This document shows positions 24,609-32,153 of a DNA stretch of 64,000 bases, piece after piece. The DNA comes from Desulfacinum hydrothermale DSM 13146. Its GTDB lineage: Bacteria > Desulfobacterota > Syntrophobacteria > Syntrophobacterales > DSM-9756. The stretch lies in contig NZ_FWXF01000002.1 in the NCBI RefSeq assembly GCF_900176285.1, positions 124,001 through 188,000 of the forward strand, in the 5' to 3' direction. The position numbers were made by a program, and so were the translations under genes. The notes beneath the pieces were generated by a model. The model was not told the DNA's origin and did no database searches. It saw only the letters and a list, made by a program, of their open reading frames with translations. Every line of letters begins with the position of its first letter. The stretch's first letter is position 1.

Positions 24609-24631
24609 TATTGCTGAGATTTCCTTAAACT
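24604..24631 (+). promoter_or_regulatory. Sigma-70 promoter of the FleQ-like regulator
   Basis: TTGACT and TAAACT with a 16-bp spacer, in an A/T-rich stretch that stands out from its GC-rich surroundings. Transcription would start near 24638, 58 nt before the chosen start codon. Confidence 0.6.
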
Positions 24632-24695
24632 CCTTCTATAGGTGGTAGGAAAGAATGCGAGACACCCATTAGCAGAGGTGGCCAGAGAACAGCCC

Positions 24696-26090
24696 ATGAG
24701 CCCAAGCCATCCCCCCACAACCGTTTTGGTCGTTGACGACAGCCCTGAAACCTTACAAGTCCTGGTTGAAGGGATCCAGGAGGAGGGCTACCAGGTGGAG
24801 GTGGCCGCCAGCGGCAAGGAAGCCATCCAGAAAGCCAAGGATCATTCCTTCGACATCGTGTTGACCGATCTGGTGATGCCGGGCATGGACGGGCTGGACG
24901 TCTTGGCCCATTTCACTCAGGCTCATCCCGAAACGATCGTGATCATGCTCACCGGGTACGCCACTGTGGAAACGGCCGTGGAGGCCATGAAGCGGGGTGC
25001 GTTCGACTACCTGACCAAGCCCGCCAAGTTGGACGAAATACTTCTGGTTTTGGAACGGGCGAAAGAGTTCATCTCCCTGAGGTCCGAAAACGTTCTGCTC
25101 AAGTCCCAGCTCCAAGAGCGCTACCGCTTCGACAAGATCATCGGCCAAAGCCCGGCCATGCAGGCCATCTACCGGGTCATCGAAAGGGTGGCGCGAACGG
25201 ACACCACGGTGCTGATCACCGGGGAGAGCGGTACGGGCAAGGAGCTGATCGCCAACGCCGTCCACTACAACAGTCAGCGGCGGGAAAGGCCTCTGGTTCC
25301 CATCAATTGCGGGGCCATACCGGAGGAACTGCTGGAAAGCGAGCTGTTCGGGCATGAAAAGGGAGCCTTCACGGGGGCTTTGAAGGATCGGAAAGGCCGG
25401 TTTGAGCTGGCGCACCAGGGTACGGTCTTTTTGGACGAGATCGGGGACATGAGTCCCAAGCTCCAGGTGAAGCTCCTGCGTTTCCTCCAGGAACGCACCT
25501 TCGAACGGGTGGGAGGATCGCGCACCATCGAGGTGGATGTGCGCATCATTGCGGCCACCAACAAGGATCTGGAAAAGGAGGTGGAAACGGGAAACTTCCG
25601 AGAAGACCTCTACTTCCGCCTGAATGTCATCCCGATCCATGTGCCGCCCCTCCGGGAAAGAGAAGGAGACATTCCCCTTTTGGTTCACTACTTCCTACGG
25701 CAGCACTGCCTCAAGAAGGGCCTGCCTGCCAAAAAGATCGCCAAAGAGGCCTTGGACTACCTGGAACGCTACGAGTGGCCGGGAAACGTGCGCGAACTGG
25801 AAAACATGATCGAGCGCATGGTCATTTTGAGCGAATCGGATACCATCGGCGTCTCCGATCTGCCCCCGCGGATTCGCAAACGCATCCCCAGTCCCGCACC
25901 CGATCGGATCGAAATCGGGGAGGAAGGAATCGACTTGAAACAGATCCTCGAGGATCTGGAAAACAAGCTGATCCTCGAGGCCCTCAGAAAAACAGGGGGG
26001 GTCAAGAATCAGGCCGCCAAGCTGCTGGGCCTCAACCGAACCACCCTCATTGAAAAGCTCAAGAAGAAAAAGCTGGAAGTGCCCGCCTGA
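24696..26090 (+). CDS. FleQ/FlrA-like sigma-54 activator with intact receiver
   Basis: Master-regulator candidate for the flagellar genes that follow, 464 residues. A receiver domain has all key residues (Asp14/Asp15, phospho-acceptor Asp58 in VLTDLVMPG, Thr86, Lys108). The AAA+ domain has Walker A GESGTGKE (176-183), GAFTGA (223-228) for sigma-54 contact and the arginine-finger region. The C-terminus (GIDLKQILEDLENKLI, RTTLIEKLKKK) closely follows the Pseudomonas FleQ end, unlike the FleR-like protein nearby. FleQ's c-di-GMP LFRS motif before Walker A is RFDK here, so that mode of control may be lost. The ATG at 24696 has a weak binding site; a GTG at 24642 is an alternative. A FleQ-like box overlaps its promoter. 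No partner kinase is present. Confidence 0.85.
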   Translation: MSPSHPPTTVLVVDDSPETLQVLVEGIQEEGYQVEVAASGKEAIQKAKDHSFDIVLTDLVMPGMDGLDVLAHFTQAHPETIVIMLTGYATVETAVEAMKRGAFDYLTKPAKLDEILLVLERAKEFISLRSENVLLKSQLQERYRFDKIIGQSPAMQAIYRVIERVARTDTTVLITGESGTGKELIANAVHYNSQRRERPLVPINCGAIPEELLESELFGHEKGAFTGALKDRKGRFELAHQGTVFLDEIGDMSPKLQVKLLRFLQERTFERVGGSRTIEVDVRIIAATNKDLEKEVETGNFREDLYFRLNVIPIHVPPLREREGDIPLLVHYFLRQHCLKKGLPAKKIAKEALDYLERYEWPGNVRELENMIERMVILSESDTIGVSDLPPRIRKRIPSPAPDRIEIGEEGIDLKQILEDLENKLILEALRKTGGVKNQAAKLLGLNRTTLIEKLKKKKLEVPA

Positions 26091-26138
26091 ACCCTCCACG
26101 GAACCCGCCCATCCCATCGCCCCCCTTTCCAAGGCCTT

Positions 26139-26152
26139 GTCAATGAATTGAC
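26139..26152. promoter_or_regulatory. FleQ-box-like palindrome upstream of TPR/FleR-like operon
   Basis: GTCAATGAATTGAC, a perfect GTCAAT-GA-ATTGAC palindrome. It differs by one base from the published Pseudomonas aeruginosa FleQ consensus GTCAATAAATTGAC. It is centred about 120 bp upstream of the start site expected from the sigma-54 candidate at 26241, a normal enhancer distance. Confidence 0.65.
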
Positions 26153-26240
26153 TGGAGGGGATCGGCTCCATCCCCGCCAAGGGAAATCCCGTCATGCCAG
26201 GACGGATAGGGCCGGAAAGCCGCGGTGCGCTCATGGCCCG

Positions 26241-26256
26241 GGGCTTCCGCCTTGCG
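26241..26256 (+). promoter_or_regulatory. Candidate sigma-54 promoter for TPR/FleR-like operon
   Basis: GGGCTTCCGCCTTGCG keeps the GG and GC dinucleotides 10 nt apart and the TTGC block, but the -24 region (GGGCTTC for TGGCACG) is weak. The enhancer-like palindrome about 100 bp upstream raises its standing. The leader would be about 240 nt. Confidence 0.4.
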
Positions 26257-26507
26257 GCAGGTGACCTTCTACGCCCGGTTCACCACGGGGCGGTGCGGCC
26301 ATGGGATCGCAACCCGGAAGGCTCTTCTGCCGGCCCCGGCGATTCCAATCCTTTTCGGACGATCTCGGAAGACGCCTGTGTGGACTCGAGCCCATTTTCT
26401 CCCGGGGCAAGCCCTCCGGCCGTCTCCATCCTGGTATATCCCTTGCTAAATCTCTGGGGCGCATTGGAATCCCTGTGCCCATGAGGACCCCTATGGAAGG
26501 GGAACGG

Positions 26508-28940
26508 ATGGTGGTGATGCGTCCTTGTCTCATACTGGTATGGTTTTCCCTTTTCCTGGCGGTTCCCGTGAGCCAGGCCAGGACCCTGGTCCATGACGTT
26601 CGGCTGGGACTCCACCCTGGCTACACGCGTCTTGTGCTGGACTGTGAAGGGGAAAGGCCGGCAAAGACCTATAAGGAGGGCCAAAGATCCTGGATCATCT
26701 CATTTCGGGATCTGCAGGTGGGACCGTCTAAGGGTACGTGGGCCAGGGCAAAGAAGGGCGTTGTGGAAAGGATCCAGCTGGACGCCCCCAAGATCCGCGT
26801 CCAACTGGCGGAATCCGTCTGGAAAGCGCGAACCTTCACCTTGCCCGCAACGACCAAAAGCAACCGGGGCTATCGGCTGGTTCTGGATTTCTTTACTGAA
26901 AAGTCCAGGCCCCTTTCCCAGCCCCAGGTCTCGCCCCGTTCTCGAAAGCCCAACCCCCTGAAGACTCCAAAACCCCGGGGTCAGGAGAAAGCCGCGAAGC
27001 AAGAAAAGTCGCCGTCTGAGACGGGCCAAGGCCCAAATCCCCGCCGCCTCCCATCCGAACCCGGCAGCGCCTTGGCCGCAGAAACCGCGCTCCCGTCCCC
27101 ATCTCCCACCTTGCCGAAAGGGCAAGGGCGCAAAAAGGAAGAGTCCGCTCCCCAGCATTCCAGAAAGGTTTCCAAGCCCGTGCTGGCAAAATCCCTTTAC
27201 GGAGCGGCCCATGAGGCCTTTGAAAGGCTTCGACAGAACGGATTCCAATCCCCGCAGGAACTGGAACAGGTCGTTTCCCTTTACCAACGTGCCCTCAAAA
27301 CGGAACCAAACGACCCGCAAAAGCCTGTGGCCCTCTACCGACTGGGACTATGTTACCTGAAGGCGGGAAATACGAAAAAGGCCCAGCTCGCTCTTCAGGC
27401 ATTGGTGGGCACCTTCGAATCCCACCCCCTTGCACGCCAAGCCTGGATTCGCCTCGGGGAGCTGGCACAAAAGGAAGGCAACCACGTGCAGGCACTGGCG
27501 GCTTTCGACCACGCCATGGAAGGTCGCCTGAGCCAACAAGAAGCCACAAGGCTCCAGTATTTGCGGGGGATCAGCCTGTTGGAAGCCGGAGATCCGCAGG
27601 GTGCTCGGACTGCCTTTGAACAGGTCCGGGCAAAGGATCCGGGCTTTGAGGTCCGATTTCCGGAAATCTATCGATACCTGGGAGAGGCCGCCTTTGCCTT
27701 GAAGGATTTCCAGCAAAGCCGCCGGTGGCTTTACCAGTACCTGAACGTGTCCCCGTCCATCGACAACAGGGACCTGGTGCTCGCCCGGATCGCTGAAACC
27801 TATTTGCACGAAGGGAATCGGGAGATGGCGGACAAGTTGTTCGCCTACATCGAAGCCCACTACCCCGGTTCCGAAGGGGATCTGGTGGGACGCATCCGCA
27901 AGGCGGAATACTTGGAGGGGCAAGGCCCCGATCTGTTTCATGAAGCCCAGCGGATTTACCGGGAAATGGCGGAACAGCCGCTTCCGGAACCATTGCAGCA
28001 TCTTGTGCAATTCAAGCTGGCCTACGGGGAATGGAAGGAAGGCCGATACCGGGAAAGCCTCAGCCGAATCGATGCCATCCTTCAAAAGTCCACTGCGACC
28101 ACCCCGTTTGACGAGTTCCAGCAGCTTCGCCAAAAGGTCGTTCTGGACTGGGCGAAAGAACGGCACCGTCAAAAGAATTACAGGGGCGTGATCGAACTTT
28201 ACGAGACCGACCCCCTCCTGTTCCACGAGTCGGCTGACATCCAGACGCTGGCTCTGGTTGCCGAAAGCTTTGAGAAACTGAAATTCTTTCCCAACGCCTT
28301 GGAGCTCTACGAATCCGTTTTGCAAAAGGACCCGCAAGACCTTTGGCGCCTGCGCCTGGCGCGCTGCGCCTTCGAGACGGGGCAACTGGACAAGGCGGTG
28401 CAGGCATGCCGGGCCATCACCGATGCGTCCTACGCGCGCCAAAAGGAAGAGATTTTGGGTCGAACATGCGCCGCGCGCCAAGACTGGCAAGGCGTGCTGG
28501 AACATATCGGGCGGATTGTGGAAAAGGCCGACAGCGTGGAGCCTGCGCTTCTCAGCCTTTACGCCGAAGCCTGGTATCGGACAGGCCGGCATGACAAAGC
28601 ACTCAAGTGGGCCCAAACCGCCCTGAAAGCCCTGGACCAGGATCGAGGGGATCTTTTTGTGTCCCTGAGTATCCTGGCCAGTCGATGTCACCTGAAATTG
28701 GGTCAAACGGACAAGGCCTTGGCACTGCTCCAAAAGGCCGTCCCCCAGGTGGATTCCGATGACCTGAAAAACCAGCTGACCTATGAAATCGGCATGCTCT
28801 ATTTGGAAACGGGGAAGATGGAACGTGCGGAAAAGACCTTTTCAGAGCTTCTCGCATCGCCCAAGGAGCTGTGGAAAACGGCGGCGAAACAGCAATTGGA
28901 CTATTTGAAGATCAAGAAAGCCAATTCGGAACTCTTCTGA
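26508..28940 (+). CDS. Exported TPR-repeat protein with AMIN-like N-terminus
   Basis: An 810-residue envelope protein of unknown function. A signal peptide ends near residue 26 (FLAVPVSQA). Next is a beta-rich AMIN-like domain (about 28-130: VHDVRLGLHPGYTRLVLDCE in parts, GYTRLVLD and YRLVLDFF), which in other proteins binds peptidoglycan or secretins. A Lys/Pro-rich linker (about 130-240) leads to tetratricopeptide-type helical repeats to the C-terminus (ALYRLGLCYLKAGNTKKAQ, RYLGEAAFALKDFQQSR, SLYAEAWYRTGRHDKALKWA). The ATG at 26508 follows AAGGGG; several earlier in-frame Met codons lack one. It lies 43 nt before the FleR-like gene, between two flagellar regulators, and may be a sensory or assembly scaffold for the flagellum. 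The family is not one I can name. Confidence 0.8.
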   Translation: MVVMRPCLILVWFSLFLAVPVSQARTLVHDVRLGLHPGYTRLVLDCEGERPAKTYKEGQRSWIISFRDLQVGPSKGTWARAKKGVVERIQLDAPKIRVQLAESVWKARTFTLPATTKSNRGYRLVLDFFTEKSRPLSQPQVSPRSRKPNPLKTPKPRGQEKAAKQEKSPSETGQGPNPRRLPSEPGSALAAETALPSPSPTLPKGQGRKKEESAPQHSRKVSKPVLAKSLYGAAHEAFERLRQNGFQSPQELEQVVSLYQRALKTEPNDPQKPVALYRLGLCYLKAGNTKKAQLALQALVGTFESHPLARQAWIRLGELAQKEGNHVQALAAFDHAMEGRLSQQEATRLQYLRGISLLEAGDPQGARTAFEQVRAKDPGFEVRFPEIYRYLGEAAFALKDFQQSRRWLYQYLNVSPSIDNRDLVLARIAETYLHEGNREMADKLFAYIEAHYPGSEGDLVGRIRKAEYLEGQGPDLFHEAQRIYREMAEQPLPEPLQHLVQFKLAYGEWKEGRYRESLSRIDAILQKSTATTPFDEFQQLRQKVVLDWAKERHRQKNYRGVIELYETDPLLFHESADIQTLALVAESFEKLKFFPNALELYESVLQKDPQDLWRLRLARCAFETGQLDKAVQACRAITDASYARQKEEILGRTCAARQDWQGVLEHIGRIVEKADSVEPALLSLYAEAWYRTGRHDKALKWAQTALKALDQDRGDLFVSLSILASRCHLKLGQTDKALALLQKAVPQVDSDDLKNQLTYEIGMLYLETGKMERAEKTFSELLASPKELWKTAAKQQLDYLKIKKANSELF

Positions 28941-28983
28941 ATTCTTTTTTTCCGGCGAATCGTTTGAGGGCGTGGCATTTCCC

Positions 28984-30318
28984 ATGAGAATTCTTTTGAT
29001 CGACCCGGACCCGAAAGAAGCCCAGGTGCTTCAGCACATCCTGGAGGAGCTGGGCCATCCGTGCGCGACCGCCTCCTCATACGATGAGGCCTGGGACCTG
29101 GTACAACGCTTCCAGCCCGCCGCAGCCCTGGCCGCCCTCGACGGGGACCGAGCCCCCGTGGTCCATTTCCTGAGAAAGGCCCAGGATCAAGAGGACCCCT
29201 TGGCGGTCATTGTCTTTACCCGATCGCCCAAGCTGGAAGATGCCGTGGAGATGATGAAACATGGGGCCCAGGACTTCTGGGTCCAGCCCATTTCGCGGGA
29301 CCGGCTGGAAAAGGCCATCGGCTGGCTGGAAGGCCGGGACAAGGATTCCGTACCGGTCGAGTCAACGAGTGCGCCCGCCAAGGTGATCATCACCCGCAAC
29401 CCCGCCATGATCCGACTCAAGGCCATGGCCGCCAAGGTGGCCGCCAGCAAGGCCACCGTCTTCATTCAAGGGGAGAGCGGAACAGGCAAGGAGCTGTTCG
29501 CCCACTACCTCCACACCCGCAGCCGGCGGGCCTCCGCCCCCTTCCTGGCCGTCAACTGCGCGGCCCTTCCCGAAAACCTCCTGGAAAGTGAATTGTTCGG
29601 TTACGAAAAGGGAGCCTTTACCGGAGCCAACCGGCTGCGAAAGGGAAAATTCGAACTGGCGGACAAGGGCACCCTCCTGCTGGACGAGGTCACTGAAATC
29701 CCCCTCCATCTGCAGGCCAAACTCCTTCGCGTTCTCCAGGAAGGAGAGGTGGACCGACTGGGAGGGCGATTGCCCATCCCCGTGGATGTGCGGGTCATCG
29801 CCACCACCAACGTCAACGTGGTGGAAGCCGTGCGAGACAATCGCTTCCGAAAGGATTTGTACTATCGCCTGAATGTGATCCCGCTGAAGATCCCACCCCT
29901 GCGGGAAAGAAAGGACGACCTCCCCCTTCTGGTGGACTATTTTCTGAAACGCTTCGAGGCAATCCATGGCACCAGGACCCGACGGATCTCCAGGGAAGCC
30001 CTGAGCAAGATGGAAGCCTACCCGTGGCCCGGGAACGTGCGCGAACTGGAAAACGTGGTCCAAAGGGCGGTTCTGCTCCACGATGAAGAAACCCTTCGCC
30101 CCGAACACCTGGATTTCGATCCCGTGGAAGACCTGACCCCCTCCCAGGACCTGCCCCTCATGAGCATCGGGGAGATGGAACGGCACCTGATCCACAAAGC
30201 CCTGGAGACCACCGAAGGCAACAGGACCCGGGCCGCCGAGATCCTGGGCATCAGCGTGCGAACGCTGAGAAACAAGCTCAACGACTACAAACAGCTCGCC
30301 ACCCCTCCCACCGTGTAG
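28984..30318 (+). CDS. FleR/FlrC-like sigma-54 activator with degenerate receiver
   Basis: A 444-residue NtrC-family activator. The AAA+ domain is complete (Walker A GESGTGKE at 161-168, GAFTGA at 208-213, sensor regions, WPGNVRELENVV). The C-terminal Fis-type helix-turn-helix (GNRTRAAEILGISVRTLRNKL) is the form seen in FleR/FlrC. The receiver-like N-terminus has lost the key residues: the phospho-acceptor position is Ala51, the conserved Lys is Gln101 (DFWVQP), and the acid pocket reads IDPD. Phosphorylation is therefore unlikely. The ATG at 28984 gives the usual receiver opening MRILLIDPD; a GTG at 28972 is an alternative. It stands directly upstream of the flgB sigma-54 promoter and probably activates later flagellar operons. 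Confidence 0.85.
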   Translation: MRILLIDPDPKEAQVLQHILEELGHPCATASSYDEAWDLVQRFQPAAALAALDGDRAPVVHFLRKAQDQEDPLAVIVFTRSPKLEDAVEMMKHGAQDFWVQPISRDRLEKAIGWLEGRDKDSVPVESTSAPAKVIITRNPAMIRLKAMAAKVAASKATVFIQGESGTGKELFAHYLHTRSRRASAPFLAVNCAALPENLLESELFGYEKGAFTGANRLRKGKFELADKGTLLLDEVTEIPLHLQAKLLRVLQEGEVDRLGGRLPIPVDVRVIATTNVNVVEAVRDNRFRKDLYYRLNVIPLKIPPLRERKDDLPLLVDYFLKRFEAIHGTRTRRISREALSKMEAYPWPGNVRELENVVQRAVLLHDEETLRPEHLDFDPVEDLTPSQDLPLMSIGEMERHLIHKALETTEGNRTRAAEILGISVRTLRNKLNDYKQLATPPTV

Positions 30319-30325
30319 CCCTCTA

Positions 30326-30341
30326 GTCACATTTCTGACAG
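30326..30341. promoter_or_regulatory. Upstream activating site 1 for flgB (FleQ-box-like)
   Basis: GTCACATTTCTGACAG, containing GTCA-N6-TGAC. It is centred about 118 bp upstream of the start site predicted from the sigma-54 promoter and is 13/16 identical to site 2, 35 bp downstream. Confidence 0.65.
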
Positions 30342-30360
30342 AAAAGGGGCCCCCGGAATC

Positions 30361-30376
30361 GTCACTATTGTGACAG
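30361..30376. promoter_or_regulatory. Upstream activating site 2 for flgB (FleQ-box-like)
   Basis: GTCACTATTGTGACAG, a perfect GTCAC-TATT-GTGAC palindrome at about -83 from the predicted start site. Paired sites of this kind are the normal binding target of a sigma-54 activator oligomer. Confidence 0.7.
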
Positions 30377-30424
30377 TTGGGGCCAGGCCTCCACGTCTTG
30401 GGCCGTCTGGCCGTCTGCAAGGGC

Positions 30425-30440
30425 TGGCATGGACGTTGCT
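30425..30440 (+). promoter_or_regulatory. Sigma-54 promoter of flgBC-fliE operon
   Basis: TGGCATGGACGTTGCT matches TGGCAYR-N4-TTGCW completely, with GG and GC 10 nt apart. Transcription should start near 30451, 45 nt before flgB. Confidence 0.85.
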
Positions 30441-30495
30441 TATTTCCGGGGTGACATGGTCATCGGTGCAATGGATTCCACAGGAGGAGTGGAGC

Positions 30496-30882
30496 ATGGG
30501 TCACGGAAACGCCATTGACAGGACGGTTGAGCTGATGCAGGACCGTCTGAACCTGAACACCTTGAACCACCAGGTGATTTCCAGCAACCTGGCCAACATC
30601 AACACCCCCCGGTACGTGGCCAAGCACCTTTCCTTCCAGGAGACCCTGCGGGAGACCCTGGAGGAGGACGTGCTCCATCTGGTTCGCACCCGGGGCGAGC
30701 ACATGGATCCCGCGGACCTGCAACAGGCCATGGAGGAACCGAAGCTGGTGGAGACGGGCCCGGTGGACCTGGACAGTGAGATGGCCCGGCTCGCCCAAAA
30801 CAGCGTCGAATATCAATTCATCGTGACGATGCTCAACAAGAAATTTGCCTTGCTCAAGGCCGCCATCGAGGGAGGACGCTAA
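30496..30882 (+). CDS. flgB: Flagellar proximal rod protein FlgB
   Basis: Proximal rod subunit, exported by the flagellar type III apparatus. The 128 residues start with the rod/hook family N-terminus: a helix with LNTLNHQVISSNLANINTPRY in parts (VISSNLANINTPRY), and end with the helical SVEYQFIVTMLNKKFALLKAAI segment that packs in the D0 bundle. The ATG at 30496 lies just after GGAGGAGTGGAG. It is first in an operon with flgC, with which it overlaps at TAATG. Confidence 0.96.
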   Translation: MGHGNAIDRTVELMQDRLNLNTLNHQVISSNLANINTPRYVAKHLSFQETLRETLEEDVLHLVRTRGEHMDPADLQQAMEEPKLVETGPVDLDSEMARLAQNSVEYQFIVTMLNKKFALLKAAIEGGR

Positions 30883-31319
30883 TGGATTTTCAAAGCGCCA
30901 TGCGCATCAGCGCCTCGGGACTGAAGGCCAACCGAGTCTGGATCAATGTGGTGTCCGCCAACCTGGCCAACATCAACACGACCCGCACGGCGGAGGGAAC
31001 GCCCTATAGGCGGCGCACCCTCATCCTGGAAGCGACCCCGGTGGAAAGCGACTTCCAGGCCGTCTTCGACGAGGCCTTGGAGGGACAGCTGGAACGGGTG
31101 GACGTGAGTGAAATCGTGCCCGACGGCCGTGATTTCACGAAGGTCTACGATCCCAGCCATCCCGATGCGAATAAGGAAGGCTATGTGTTGAAGCCCAACA
31201 TCAACCCCGTGGAAGAGATGGCCAACATGATGAGCGCCACCCGTTCCTACGAAGCCAACCTGGCGGCCCTCAACACCGCCCGGCAGTTGGCCTTGAAGGC
31301 CCTGGAGATCGGCCGATAA
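30882..31319 (+). CDS. flgC: Flagellar proximal rod protein FlgC
   Basis: Second proximal rod subunit, 145 residues. The N-terminus (FQSAMRISASGLKANRVW, VVSANLANINTTRT) and C-terminus (NPVEEMANMMSATRSYEANLAALNTAR in parts: NPVEEMANMM, RSYEANLAALN) are diagnostic of FlgC. The ATG overlaps the flgB stop by one base, giving tight translational coupling; fliE follows after 153 nt. Confidence 0.97.
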   Translation: MDFQSAMRISASGLKANRVWINVVSANLANINTTRTAEGTPYRRRTLILEATPVESDFQAVFDEALEGQLERVDVSEIVPDGRDFTKVYDPSHPDANKEGYVLKPNINPVEEMANMMSATRSYEANLAALNTARQLALKALEIGR

Positions 31320-31472
31320 GCCGGCCCGACGCCTGTTGGATAATCCTTTCAGTCGGCCTCACCGGAAAAGGTGTGTGCGGGCCACTGGGCGGGTTGCCCC
31401 GGCAGGGGGGGGTTGCAGCCCGACTTGGATCCCGGAACCCATTTTTCGAAAAAACCCCTGGGAGATGCTTCC

Positions 31473-31772
31473 ATGAAGATCACCGATTCCTGGTTCCCGC
31501 GTTCAGCTCCAGAGCCCGTCGCCCAACCGAAGACGGTTGCGGATGGGGAAGACGGAGGCTTCGGCGCAAAGCTCAAGGAAACCCTTCAACAAGTCAATCA
31601 ACTCCAGAATCAGGCCGAAGCGGCCATGGTGGAGGGAGCGATCCGCGGTCCCCAAAACATCCACGAAACCATGATCAAGCTCAATGAGGCGGAATTGAGT
31701 CTCAAGCTGCTCATCAAAACCCGGGACAAGGCCCTGGAAGCCTATCAAGAGATCATGCGGATGCAGTTCTAG
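31473..31772 (+). CDS. fliE: Flagellar hook-basal body adaptor FliE
   Basis: Links the MS ring to the proximal rod and is the first exported rod component. The 99 residues match FliE in length and in the helix GPQNIHETMIKLNEAELSLKLL (short pieces NIHETMIKLNEAELSL) and the end LEAYQEIMRMQF. The ATG at 31473 follows GGGAG; the longer frame upstream is not supported. A 381-bp gap separates it from fliF. Confidence 0.96.
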   Translation: MKITDSWFPRSAPEPVAQPKTVADGEDGGFGAKLKETLQQVNQLQNQAEAAMVEGAIRGPQNIHETMIKLNEAELSLKLLIKTRDKALEAYQEIMRMQF

Positions 31773-32153
31773 GCTATCTGAGGATCCCCCGGTTGGACCC
31801 TTTTTGTGCGAACAGAAGGTTGGGGCCACCGGGCGGGCCCGTACTGCCGGCCTGGCGTTTCAGCAGTAGGAGCGGGTTCCGAACCCGCCCCCACAAAGCT
31901 CAAAAGAACATCACATGGCACAGTGGCATGGCAATGAGTCGGAAAAGCCCCCAAAGGCCGAAGGCCATTCTCAGACCAGCTCCTAAAGGTGGGTCCAACA
32001 GGATGCAGCCCGTCATCCTTTGCAACGGGAACACCTTGACCCAGGGATTGCATCTCCTCTCCATCGGAGTAGGCGGGCAGATGGTGCAAAGAACGTCTTC
32101 GAGGGTTTGAGACAGCCTCCCAGAGGATGCGTGCGTAAGGAGCGGCCCAAGGC
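31773..32153. other. 381-bp gap between fliE and fliF
   Basis: Unusually long for this operon. It holds a REP-like palindrome (31866-31894) and no convincing gene. I found no sigma-54 match with correct spacing, so fliF is either read from the flgB promoter or uses a promoter I did not recognise. Confidence 0.5.
31866..31894. repeat. REP-like GC-rich palindrome
   Basis: A palindrome centred on GCGGGTTC-CGAACCCGC, flanked by GTAGGA and CCCCCAC. Palindromes of the form GTAGGGGCGGGTT...AACCCGCCCCTAC are dispersed in many bacterial genomes. Only this copy was noticed in the window. Confidence 0.5.

Larger units (their letters stand above)
26091..26507. other. 417-bp regulatory gap before the TPR/FleR-like operon
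   Basis: No supported gene. It carries a near-perfect FleQ box (26139-26152) and, about 100 bp downstream of it, a sigma-54-like sequence (26241-26256). An open frame continuing upstream of the TPR gene to 26301 has no signal peptide or binding site and is not used here. Confidence 0.5.

Noticed and set aside
31900-31935. Sigma-54 promoter for fliF around TGGCACAGTGGCATGGC
   Set aside because: The -24 half is good but no TTGC block occurs at the right spacing.
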